The notes under the pieces are model-generated. The model had not been told where the DNA came from. It saw only the letters and a list, made by a program, of their open reading frames with translations, and made no database searches. A stretch of DNA of 11,996 nt from Paracoccaceae bacterium (lineage in GTDB: Bacteria > Pseudomonadota > Alphaproteobacteria > Rhodobacterales > Rhodobacteraceae), in the NCBI GenBank assembly GCA_018222665.1, contig JAAEZW010000034.1, positions 1 through 11,996 of the forward strand. Direction: 5' to 3'. Each line of letters begins with the position of its first letter. The stretch's first letter is position 1. Position numbers and translations under genes: made by a program. Of this stretch, positions 1 through 5,593 are shown piece after piece.

Positions 1-136
1 CTTCATCAACTACCAACCGGAAGCGTGCGCCCTTTTTACCCCTCAGAAGCATCGGCCATTTTGTATGGAGAACACTGTTGAACATTTCCGCATCTTCCAC
101 AGAGGTAAAAGTTCGCACAAAAATCTTAATCTTCAT
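1..136 (-). CDS. Small protein of unknown function, C-terminal part cut off by the window edge
   Basis: An open frame of 45 codons runs from an ATG at 136-134 off the left edge without a stop. An AGGA ribosome-binding sequence sits about 7 bases upstream of the ATG, which supports a real start. The peptide begins MKIKIFVRTFTSVEDAEMF and continues as a mixed hydrophobic and basic sequence. Its N-terminus shares the pattern I-F-x3-F-x2-V-E-D with the protein at 2717-3013, so the two may be distant relatives, perhaps of the small alpha+beta (ferredoxin-like) type. It is transcribed away from the 638-3119 gene set. No function can be given from this fragment. Confidence 0.5.
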   Translation of the reverse strand, partial: MKIKIFVRTFTSVEDAEMFNSVLHTKWPMLLRGKKGARFRLVVDE

Positions 137-169
137 TTCTTGTCCTGATATTATCCAATTAACGCCAAC

Positions 170-313
170 ATGACCCAACTACAGACCATAAGCAACAATC
201 ACATTTCTCTAGAGTGTCGTTGTAGGCACGGTAGACCGTTGTCGGTCAAAGTGGTGATCAGCAGTGTCCTTACTATCAATCCACGAAGTAGCCAGTCCAG
301 TCACGCTGGATAG
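170..313 (+). CDS. Doubtful 47-codon ORF, possibly the remnant of a zinc-ribbon-like protein
   Basis: An ATG at 170 opens 47 codons ending at TAG 311-313. The product includes HISLECRCRHGRPLSVKVVI, which resembles the Cys-x-Cys-x-His start of short zinc-ribbon-like proteins known from alphaproteobacteria. The sequence then becomes uninformative, no second cysteine pair follows, and I see no good ribosome-binding sequence. It could be a decayed gene fragment or chance. It overlaps the inverted repeat at 271-315. Confidence 0.2.
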   Translation: MTQLQTISNNHISLECRCRHGRPLSVKVVISSVLTINPRSSQSSHAG

Positions 314-514
314 TATTTGTCCGATCATGCTGTGATCTTTCCGTTAGGTGATTTGATAAAATGGTGTTAGCGTCGTCGTAGCCAACACAAGGAGCCTCTG
401 GCTTCTAATAATAAAGTTCCAATGCTAAGGAATTTGCCGCAGCGTCGTTGTTTGTGGCGAATGTAGTGTGATCAGCGGGTTGGCAATTATTCGTTGGTCA
501 CACATCTCCGAACT

Positions 515-551
515 GAGGTCAGCTTGTCAGTCACGGCTGGCCTCACTTTTT
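515..551 (+). terminator. Intrinsic-terminator-like hairpin
   Basis: GAGGTCAGC (515-523) pairs with GCTGGCCTC (536-544) over 9 positions including one G-T pair, with a 12-base loop. It is followed two bases later by five T residues (547-551). This reads as a plus-strand terminator, yet no clear gene precedes it on that strand. It could end a non-coding RNA made from 137-514 or act as an attenuator in the leader of the gene at 638. Confidence 0.4.
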
Positions 552-566
552 CTCTCCAGCGCATAG

Positions 567-581
567 GTACAGTTTCTGTAC
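567..581. promoter_or_regulatory. Candidate operator palindrome upstream of the GYD-domain gene
   Basis: GTACAG-TTT-CTGTAC is a perfect inverted repeat with a 3-base centre. It lies 56 bases before the ATG at 638 and just after the terminator-like hairpin. Its size and position suit a dimeric repressor site, but I cannot match it to a known regulator and cannot define -35 and -10 boxes around it with confidence. Confidence 0.35.
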
Positions 582-637
582 TAGCTGCATGTGTCTTGTT
601 TGTTAGCATTTTTGCATTAACCACAGGGAGAAAATAA

Positions 638-961
638 ATGACAATCAGAGCAATTTTGATGGGTTCTTACAACTCTGAAGGAGCAAAAGGCATCATTGGC
701 GGTTCTGACCGAATGGCGGCTATTCAAGCAGTTGCTGAAGCAGCAGGCGGCAGTGTAAACTTTGCAAGTTTCATGCGTGGTCCGATGGACATCATTGTTG
801 ATTTCAATGTGCCAGACGCAAACACGCTCATGGGTGTCGCAGCTGCAGCTCATGCATCAGGAACGTTCACCAATCTTATGGTCCACGAATGCATAGATAA
901 CGCACCAGTTGTTGCAGCAGCGCAAAAAATTGTTAAAGCCTACGTGCCAGCGAACGCTTAA
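638..961 (+). CDS. GYD-domain protein
   Basis: A 107-residue protein with the features of the GYD family (PF08734), small proteins of ferredoxin-like fold whose biochemical role is not settled. Matching features are an N-terminal strand ending MGSYNSEG at residues 8-15, a stretch AAIQAVAEAAGGSV at 27-40 where relatives have their first helix, the segment at 46-55 where the family's G-Y-D signature sits (here RGPMD), a second helix with AAAAHASGTF at 68-77, and a C-terminal helix. The length is normal for the family. The start is supported by AGGGAG (625-630) 7 bases before the ATG. It is the first of a run of plus-strand genes, 79 bases ahead of the next. A possible operator lies upstream at 567-581. 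No enzymatic residues can be named. Confidence 0.75.
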   Translation: MTIRAILMGSYNSEGAKGIIGGSDRMAAIQAVAEAAGGSVNFASFMRGPMDIIVDFNVPDANTLMGVAAAAHASGTFTNLMVHECIDNAPVVAAAQKIVKAYVPANA

Positions 962-1040
962 TCACTTCTTAGTTGCCACGCCAGAGAAGGTCAGCCAAAA
1001 AATTGACTGACTTAACTTCTGAGTATGAAGGAATTTAAAA

Positions 1041-1325
1041 ATGACAAAGAAACTATCCATTGTACGTTTTAAACCAAAGCCAGAACACTTTGATGAGTTT
1101 GTCCAACTGTTGAAGGCCAGACACGAAAGCGACCCTGCGATGACCGATACTAAAATAATGACAACTGACGAAGAGGTCGTTGGGATCGTGGTGAGAAACA
1201 CTAAGATTTTTTCAGAAAACGTTCAATCAGGCGTGGAATATCTCAATACGGTAAGACACATGCTGCAAGAGTATGACCCCGTAAATCGTCATACGATACC
1301 TATGACAGGCGATCTTGTAGAATAA
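1041..1325 (+). CDS. 94-residue protein of unknown function, possibly ferredoxin-like fold
   Basis: The product is 94 residues and soluble, with no signal peptide or membrane segment. The order strand (KLSIVRFKPKP), helix (EHFDEFVQLLKARHES), strand pair (TKIMTTDEEVVGIVVR) and helix (VEYLNTVRHMLQEY) fits half of a dimeric alpha+beta barrel, as in antibiotic-biosynthesis-monooxygenase-like and related small proteins. I cannot place it in a named family. AAGGA at 1028-1032 lies 8 bases before the ATG and decides the start. It stands 79 bases after the GYD gene and 28 bases before the GFA gene, so co-transcription with the latter is likely. It has no cysteines, so a metal-thiolate role is unlikely. 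Confidence 0.65.
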   Translation: MTKKLSIVRFKPKPEHFDEFVQLLKARHESDPAMTDTKIMTTDEEVVGIVVRNTKIFSENVQSGVEYLNTVRHMLQEYDPVNRHTIPMTGDLVE

Positions 1326-1353
1326 GTAAGCTATATTAACACAGGAGGTTCAA

Positions 1354-1779
1354 ATGTCAGTTTATACAGGTAGCTGTCTATGCGGGTCTGTGACTTATGA
1401 AGCCACAGGTGAACCACGTCGGGTTTTTGAATGTTATTGTAACTGGTGTCAGAAGATTACTGGTGGCTCTGCACGTGCATATGCTGTGTTTGATATGGGC
1501 AAAGTAAACTACTCTGGTGGTGCCATATCAGAATTTGTGGACAAGAACACTGAACACGGCTTCAAAATGATCAATCGCTTTTGCTCAAACTGTGGTTCCC
1601 CCGTTGAGATGCATGTTGAGAGGGTTCCTGACGGTCAGTTTGTACCTTTAGGCACAATAGACCAGCGGCATTCCATTAATTTGAATGAAGGATTATGGGG
1701 AGAGTTTGCATTACCGCATGTTGTTTTCAAAGATGGGCGTGAAGTCAGAAAGCAAGGTGGAAGCAGTGATTTGATCTAG
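1354..1779 (+). CDS. GFA/CENP-V family zinc protein (glutathione-dependent formaldehyde-activating enzyme-like)
   Basis: A 141-residue member of the GFA family (PF04828). The zinc-binding cysteines all look intact. C8-x-C10 with C77-x2-C80 would hold the structural zinc, and C27-x-C29-x2-C32 would hold the second, glutathione-accessible zinc, as in Gfa of Paracoccus denitrificans. Family members are often annotated as S-hydroxymethylglutathione synthases, but that activity has been questioned for Gfa itself, and most single-domain members lack a proven substrate. I therefore call the family and not the reaction. A strong AGGAGG (1343-1348) lies 5 bases before the ATG, the best ribosome-binding site in this gene set. 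The gene follows the 1041-1325 gene by 28 bases. Its neighbour, an alpha/beta hydrolase, hints at a small-molecule catabolic or detoxification role. Confidence 0.85.
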   Translation: MSVYTGSCLCGSVTYEATGEPRRVFECYCNWCQKITGGSARAYAVFDMGKVNYSGGAISEFVDKNTEHGFKMINRFCSNCGSPVEMHVERVPDGQFVPLGTIDQRHSINLNEGLWGEFALPHVVFKDGREVRKQGGSSDLI

Positions 1780-1845
1780 GTTATATTCAATGCGTAACTG
1801 CAAATCACAACTAAAGTATATAGATGCTTAGCGCGGTATTAATTC

Positions 1846-2637
1846 ATGCATAATGTTGACTACTTAGAGCAAGGAGAAGGTGAGACTGTAATACTTTTGC
1901 ACTCAACAGCCGCAGGAAATAAGCAATGGCGTAAATTGATTGACACATTGTCGCCAAAGTTTCGTGTAGTTGCGCCAAATTTGTATGGCTATGGCAATAC
2001 AACAGCATGGTCAGTTACAAAAACCCAGACATTAGCAGATCAAGCGGCTTTAATTGATCAATTTGTCCACAACCAAAATGATATAACGATAATTGGTCAT
2101 TCATTTGGTGGTAGCGTCGCTATGATGGCGGCCCTAAGACATCGCGACAGAGTAAGGCGGCTAATTTTAATTGAGCCAAACCCCTTCTATTTACTTGCCG
2201 AACACAGCCAGAGCGCAGGTTACAAAGAAGCAGCAAATCTACGCAATGTCATAAAACAAAATGGCGATATTGGATCATGGGAAATAGCTGCTGAATACTT
2301 CGCTGATTATTGGAATGGCGAAGGGAGTTGGCATGCAATGGATGAACTTAGGCAGACCAAGTTTGTTGCTGCGTTAAAGCCTAATTATCACGAATGGGAT
2401 TGCGTGATGAACGAAACTACACCGATCAACATGTGGAAGGCAAAACTACCTAAAAATACATCACTTTTATTTAGTGAAAATGCTGTGACATCAATTCTTG
2501 AGTTGCAGGCCCTCTTCCAATCAAACATTCCGCAATGGCAATATCATAAATATGCTGAAGGGGGTCACATGGCACCACTGACGCATCCGCACATTATAAA
2601 TCCATTAATAGACGAAATTCTTTCTACAATGCCATAA
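1846..2637 (+). CDS. Alpha/beta-fold hydrolase
   Basis: A 263-residue cytoplasmic protein of the alpha/beta hydrolase fold (PF00561/PF12697 type). The oxyanion-side motif LLHSTAAGN is at residues 17-25, where relatives usually have HG. The nucleophile elbow is GHSFGG with Ser86, and the histidine is GGHMAPL with His241. The usual aspartate after strand 6 or 7 is not obvious: the expected region reads LLFSENAVTSI (207-217), with Glu211 the only acid. Substrate is unknown; esterase, epoxide hydrolase and C-C hydrolase members share this pattern. The ATG is the first in frame after an in-frame stop, and no good ribosome-binding sequence precedes it. It lies 66 bases after the GFA gene. Confidence 0.8.
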   Translation: MHNVDYLEQGEGETVILLHSTAAGNKQWRKLIDTLSPKFRVVAPNLYGYGNTTAWSVTKTQTLADQAALIDQFVHNQNDITIIGHSFGGSVAMMAALRHRDRVRRLILIEPNPFYLLAEHSQSAGYKEAANLRNVIKQNGDIGSWEIAAEYFADYWNGEGSWHAMDELRQTKFVAALKPNYHEWDCVMNETTPINMWKAKLPKNTSLLFSENAVTSILELQALFQSNIPQWQYHKYAEGGHMAPLTHPHIINPLIDEILSTMP

Positions 2638-2685
2638 AAGGATGATTAGAAGGAGTTCAATTCCATAGTTTGAAAGCTAGTTTTG

Positions 2686-2694
2686 TGATATACT
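2686..2694 (+). promoter_or_regulatory. Possible extended -10 promoter for the gene at 2717
   Basis: TGATATACT is an extended -10 element (TG, one base, TATACT). The -35 region 17 bases upstream (2666-2671) is poor, as is common for extended -10 promoters. Transcription would begin near 2701, leaving a leader of about 16 bases that includes the ribosome-binding site. It would let the two last genes of the cluster be expressed independently of those upstream. Confidence 0.35.
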
Positions 2695-2703
2695 TCACTG
2701 CGT

Positions 2704-2708
2704 AGGAG
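2704..2708 (+). promoter_or_regulatory. Ribosome-binding site that decides the 2717 start
   Basis: AGGAG ends 8 bases before the ATG at 2717, an ideal spacing. The in-frame GTG at 2708 overlaps this sequence and so cannot use it; the ATG is the better start. Confidence 0.65.
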
Positions 2709-2716
2709 TGATCAAA

Positions 2717-3013
2717 ATGCCAAAGTATTTAGAAATATTCACACATAAATTCTCAAATGTTGAAGATATGCGTGAGCATCTTCGCCGTGATACCCAGAAT
2801 TTCGCAAAAATTGAAAAACGCTTACAACGTTCTGGTATGGTTAGCGCAACGCAATACGTATCGGAACGTTCGGGCGAATATAAGCATGTGGGACAATTAC
2901 TTTGCGAAAGCAAGGAAGCACATGACGCATGTATGGCTATAATGAACTCCCATGACTGGGATGCTGAAATACCAAAGCAAACAAGTTTTGAAACCCTAAA
3001 GCAGTATGCGTAA
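2717..3013 (+). CDS. 98-residue protein of unknown function
   Basis: The product is 98 residues, soluble and charged. A strand (KYLEIFTHKF) is followed by a helix rich in Arg, Asp and Glu (residues 14-38), a strand (SATQYVSERS), a strand (YKHVGQLLCES), a helix (KEAHDACMAIMNS) and a short tail. This order again fits a ferredoxin-like fold. I do not recognise the family. Two cysteines (63 and 72) are present with no metal-site pattern. Its N-terminus shares I-F-x3-F-x2-V-E-D with the partial gene at the left edge. The start at 2717 is chosen over the GTG at 2708 because AGGAG lies 8 bases before the ATG. It may have its own promoter (2686-2694). Its last 8 bases overlap the start of the following small gene. 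Confidence 0.6.
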   Translation: MPKYLEIFTHKFSNVEDMREHLRRDTQNFAKIEKRLQRSGMVSATQYVSERSGEYKHVGQLLCESKEAHDACMAIMNSHDWDAEIPKQTSFETLKQYA

Positions 3014-3119
3014 CCTCAAAGCACGACTAAAGAAGCTAGAAGCAAAGAAATCACCTGTTAAACGGGTTGTTCGTATTTACTGGGCGGATGGTACTTTTGT
3101 GGGTGAGATGCGCTACTAG
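3006..3119 (+). CDS. 37-residue basic small protein of unknown function
   Basis: An ATG at 3006, inside the end of the preceding gene and in a different frame, opens 37 codons ending at TAG 3117-3119. The product starts MRNLKARLKKLEAKKS, a lysine- and arginine-rich amphipathic helix, and ends with a strand-like RVVRIYWADGTFVGEMRY. Very short proteins with a basic helix followed by a strand hairpin are common in alphaproteobacterial and phage genomes, usually unannotated. The 8-base overlap suggests translational coupling; there is no strong ribosome-binding sequence of its own. Coding looks plausible because the peptide is well composed, but the length is too short to be sure. Confidence 0.45.
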   Translation: MRNLKARLKKLEAKKSPVKRVVRIYWADGTFVGEMRY

Positions 3120-3132
3120 GAACCGATTTAAA

Positions 3133-3153
3133 AGAATACAATTTACGTATTTT
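3133..3153. terminator. Weak hairpin that could terminate on both strands
   Basis: AGAATAC (3133-3139) pairs with GTATTTT (3147-3153), with one G-T pair and a 7-base loop. T-rich sequence follows on both strands. It lies 14 bases after the last plus-strand gene of the cluster and about 30 bases beyond the 3' end of the convergent tRNA-Arg. The stem is AT-rich and therefore weak. Confidence 0.3.
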
Positions 3154-3185
3154 GTTATAAGAAAACCTATAAGTCATTGATATTA

Positions 3186-3262
3186 TGGCGCACCCAGTAG
3201 GATTTGAACCTACGACCTCTGCCTTCGGAGGGCAGCGCTCTATCCAGCTGAGCTATGGGTGC
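3186..3262 (-). tRNA. tRNA-Arg, anticodon CCG
   Basis: The minus strand folds into a full 77-base cloverleaf. The acceptor GCACCCA pairs with TGGGTGC, the D arm is GCTC/GAGC, the anticodon stem is CTGCC/GGCAG with loop CTCCGAA (anticodon CCG, reading CGG), and the T arm is GTAGG/CCTAC around TTCAAAT. The discriminator G is followed by an encoded CCA at 3186-3188. It lies 45 bases downstream of the sufS stop on the same strand. Its 3' end faces the AT-rich accessory region, the usual orientation for a tRNA used as an integration site. Confidence 0.96.
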
Positions 3263-3270
3263 CTAGGCGC

Positions 3271-3299
3271 TCTATATCGTGATCCCCGCGCCCTGACAA
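3271..3299 (-). promoter_or_regulatory. Probable promoter of tRNA-Arg
   Basis: On the minus strand TTGTCA (3299-3294) and TATAGA (3276-3271) are separated by exactly 17 bases, a good sigma-70-type pair. Transcription would begin at about 3264, only one or two bases before the mature tRNA 5' end, so little 5' trimming would be needed. It sits in the 45-base gap after sufS; read-through from the suf operon is also possible because no terminator is seen in this gap. Confidence 0.5.
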
Positions 3300-3307
3300 T
3301 GCGTAAA

Positions 3308-4528
3308 TCATCCCAAAAGATCATGCGCCAGATGCAGCGCATCGACAAAGGTGTCGACTTCTTCTGTGGTGTTATACATGGCAAATGATGCACGGCAGGT
3401 CGCACTGACGCCCATGTGTTCCATCAAGGGGCCCGCACAATGATGCCCCGCGCGTACCGCAACCCCGCGTTTATCAAGGATTGTCGAGATATCATGCGGA
3501 TGCCCTGCCCCATCCAAGGTAAAGCTAAAAATCGCGCCCTTGTCCGCCGTGCGGCCCTGTTGGTGCAAGAAATTCAACTGATCCAGTTTGGAAAGTGCAT
3601 AATCGCGTAGCCCCGCTTCGTGGGCTGCGATATTCTCCATCCCAATCGACATCATGTATTCCAGCGCCACGCCCAAACCGATTGTCTGAACAATGCCAGG
3701 TGTGCCTGCCTCAAACTTCATAGGGGGATCGTTATAGGTGACAATATCCTTGCGCACCTCGCGGATCATGTCACCCCCGCCGATAAAAGGCTGCATTTCC
3801 TGCTGGCGGCTCGATTTGATATAGATCGCGCCTGATCCTGATGGACCATAAAGTTTATGTCCCGTCACCGCGTAAAAATCACATCCGATGTCGGAAATAT
3901 TCACGGGTTCATGGACGGCGGCCTGTGATCCATCCACCAAAACGGGTACGCCGCGTTCCTGCGCCGCAGCACAGATGGATTTCACATCAACCCGCGTTCC
4001 CAAAACGTTTGACATATGCGTTACTGCGATCAGTTTTGTTTTGTCACTGATCGCGTCAATCACGGCCTGTGGGTCCAAATAGCCTGTTTCATCCACATCC
4101 ACCCATTTCAGGACAACGCCCTGACGTTCGCGCAGAAAATGCCAGGGCACGATATTGGCGTGGTGTTCCATGACGGATAGGATGATTTCATCCCCCACCT
4201 GAAGGCGCGGCATGGCCCATCCATAGGCGACCGTGTTGATGCCCATGGTTGACCCTGTGTTCAACACAATCTCATCAGCATCACGTACGCCTAAAAAACG
4301 TGCAATCACCTCGCGCACTGATTCATATTTTTCGGTGGCAAGGTTACTTAGGTAATGTAGACCCCGATGCACATTTGCGTATTCATGTGCATACGCACGC
4401 TCAACCGCATCAATCACCACCTTTGGTTTTTGTGCCGAGGCGCCATTGTCCAGATAAACCAGGGGTTTCCCGTTTACTTCACGCGATAGAATTGGAAAAT
4501 CACTGCGTATTTTATTGACGTCAAACAT
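3308..4528 (-). CDS. sufS: SufS, type II cysteine desulfurase
   Basis: A 406-residue PLP enzyme of aminotransferase class V that takes sulfur from cysteine, giving alanine and an enzyme persulfide for Fe-S assembly. Key residues are visible: His123 (EHHANIVPW) stacking on PLP, Lys225 (TGHKLYGP) forming the Schiff base, and Cys364 (RAGHHCAGP) carrying the persulfide in the short lobe. Positions agree closely with Escherichia coli SufS. Length is normal. The start ATG overlaps the stop of the upstream membrane gene by one base (TAATG), so translation is probably coupled. It is the last protein gene of the operon. SufS enzymes normally work with SufE or SufU, and neither is in this window. Confidence 0.96.
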   Translation of the reverse strand: MFDVNKIRSDFPILSREVNGKPLVYLDNGASAQKPKVVIDAVERAYAHEYANVHRGLHYLSNLATEKYESVREVIARFLGVRDADEIVLNTGSTMGINTVAYGWAMPRLQVGDEIILSVMEHHANIVPWHFLRERQGVVLKWVDVDETGYLDPQAVIDAISDKTKLIAVTHMSNVLGTRVDVKSICAAAQERGVPVLVDGSQAAVHEPVNISDIGCDFYAVTGHKLYGPSGSGAIYIKSSRQQEMQPFIGGGDMIREVRKDIVTYNDPPMKFEAGTPGIVQTIGLGVALEYMMSIGMENIAAHEAGLRDYALSKLDQLNFLHQQGRTADKGAIFSFTLDGAGHPHDISTILDKRGVAVRAGHHCAGPLMEHMGVSATCRASFAMYNTTEEVDTFVDALHLAHDLLG

Positions 4529-5106
4529 TACATCGCCCCCGCGAACATAATTGCCACAAACCCAACGGAAACACCTGCGACGGTGCTGCCTAATACAATT
4601 GTGACAATGGATTTTAACGCGCTTTCAAATCCATGCGCGCGATCCACCATCGCAACGAAAATCCAAAGCGTCAAAACAAAGATCACTAAGGATGCCAAAC
4701 CACTTAGAACGATTGAAACAAATGACAGCAGCGTTGACAGCATTTGAAACACAAATTGCATCCACTGCAGCCATGACATGACAATCAACAAGGCGTTGAA
4801 ATCACCCTGTCCGCCAAACATGCGTCCAATCCGAGAGGATGCCAGCGCGCTAACCAATGTCATGACGAATATCATGATCGCCACAGGCAACGGCCCCATG
4901 ACAAAGCCCGGTCCCACGACAATCACAAATGGATTATCGCCATTCATGGACACATTGGACACAAATAAGGAAATGACACTCAGGCACACCGAGACCGCGC
5001 AAAGCGAGATGATTTGAGGCTGCAACAACCCCGATCCCAACAAATGTTCAGCGACTGATTTGGGATCACGCGGCGTGTCCAATGTCAGGCGTGTCAGATT
5101 AATCAT
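4528..5106 (-). CDS. Yip1-like integral membrane protein, second of a pair
   Basis: A 192-residue hydrophobic protein with about five predicted membrane segments (near residues 31-50, 72-90, 105-130, 133-152 and 166-190). The pattern, a short polar N-terminus followed by bunched helices and a D-x-A/G-x-F-type loop (AMVDRAHGFESALKSI, 152-167) before the last helix, resembles the Yip1 domain family (PF04893), genes of which are often seen in suf operons of Rhodobacterales. Function there is unknown. Its start overlaps the end of the preceding membrane gene by 8 bases and its stop overlaps the sufS start by one, which ties it tightly to Fe-S genes. No cysteine-rich or metal motif is visible. Confidence 0.75.
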   Translation of the reverse strand: MINLTRLTLDTPRDPKSVAEHLLGSGLLQPQIISLCAVSVCLSVISLFVSNVSMNGDNPFVIVVGPGFVMGPLPVAIMIFVMTLVSALASSRIGRMFGGQGDFNALLIVMSWLQWMQFVFQMLSTLLSFVSIVLSGLASLVIFVLTLWIFVAMVDRAHGFESALKSIVTIVLGSTVAGVSVGFVAIMFAGAM

Positions 5107-5593
5107 GTGATTTCCCTAATTTAGAAATGGCCTTAAAGCCTGATGTCACAAACCACACAATGGTCGCAAACCAAATAAAGCCTACGATATTTTGTGCCGC
5201 ACCTGCCCCGATGAACCCACGCACCAATCCGTGCAGGAACATAAATGGGAGGGATGCAAAAAAGGACCAGAACAACACTATGCGCATCTGATCCATACGT
5301 GCAGGCCCCATCAGGACACGCTGAATGCCCCACAACATCATCGCCAGCACATATAACACCAATGGCATTATAAAGACCCATGCCAATAGCGCACCGCCCA
5401 TCAAATCCGTCACATCCTTGGATTCCAGATGTGCCTGACGTGCAAGTGCGGGCCATGAGGATACGAATGTACCAACACAGCCCCCCATCAAAATGGCCAA
5501 AGACCGGCTTTCTGACACCACTCCGTCCAACAGCCCCACAAAGACCTGCTGGGGTTTGCGATAGGTGGTGATGATATCCCGAACGATCGACAT
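5099..5593 (-). CDS. Yip1-like integral membrane protein, first of a pair
   Basis: A 164-residue protein with about four membrane segments (near residues 31-48, 66-90, 103-122 and 130-152), a polar N-terminus (MSIVRDIITTYRKPQQVF) and a basic C-terminal tail ending KLGKSHD. It looks like a Yip1-family protein and a partner or paralogue of the next gene, with similar layout but little obvious identity. Its ATG overlaps the sufD stop by one base (TAATG), and it overlaps the following gene by 8 bases. The two may form a heteromeric membrane complex. A link to iron, sulfur or membrane docking of SufBCD is inference from position only. Confidence 0.7.
   Translation of the reverse strand: MSIVRDIITTYRKPQQVFVGLLDGVVSESRSLAILMGGCVGTFVSSWPALARQAHLESKDVTDLMGGALLAWVFIMPLVLYVLAMMLWGIQRVLMGPARMDQMRIVLFWSFFASLPFMFLHGLVRGFIGAGAAQNIVGFIWFATIVWFVTSGFKAISKLGKSHD

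Larger units (their letters stand above)
137..637. other. Non-coding stretch rich in inverted repeats
   Basis: About 500 bases without a convincing gene separate two divergent coding regions. By eye it holds TACTATC/GATAGTA (271-277 with 309-315), GATCA/TGATC (323-337), GTGTTAGC/GCCAACAC with one mismatch (364-388), AGGAGCC/GGCTTCT with a 3-base loop and one G-T pair (390-406), a terminator-like hairpin (515-551) and a perfect 15-base palindrome (567-581). The 9-mer GTGATCAGC occurs twice (254-262 and 468-476). It may hold an unrecognised RNA, a structured leader for the downstream gene, or decayed sequence. Confidence 0.4.
1..3185. other. Possible genomic island abutting the 3' end of tRNA-Arg
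   Basis: This stretch is more AT-rich than the suf operon: two lines counted by hand gave 43% and 37% GC, against 58% for one line in the suf region. It carries small unlinked-looking genes and stops at the 3' end of the tRNA-Arg gene, where site-specific integrases usually insert DNA. I see no integrase, transposase or duplicated tRNA 3' end in the window, so this is inference from composition and position. The left boundary lies outside the window if the idea is right. Confidence 0.3.

Noticed and set aside
323..337. GATCA-N5-TGATC as a CRP/FNR-type regulator site
   Set aside because: The half-sites are short and do not match the TTGAT-N4-ATCAA pattern; there is no promoter placed to use it.
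617..1201. Minus-strand ORFs opposite the GYD gene and the 1041 gene
   Set aside because: Plus-strand frames there have good ribosome-binding sites and family-like sequence; the opposite frames do not.
2708..2710. GTG start for the small gene ending at 3013
   Set aside because: It overlaps the AGGAG sequence, which is correctly spaced for the ATG at 2717.
3185..3388. Plus-strand ORF whose product begins with a GFEPTTSAF-like peptide
   Set aside because: It is the translated complement of tRNA-Arg running into the antisense of sufS; this peptide is a well-known tRNA artefact.
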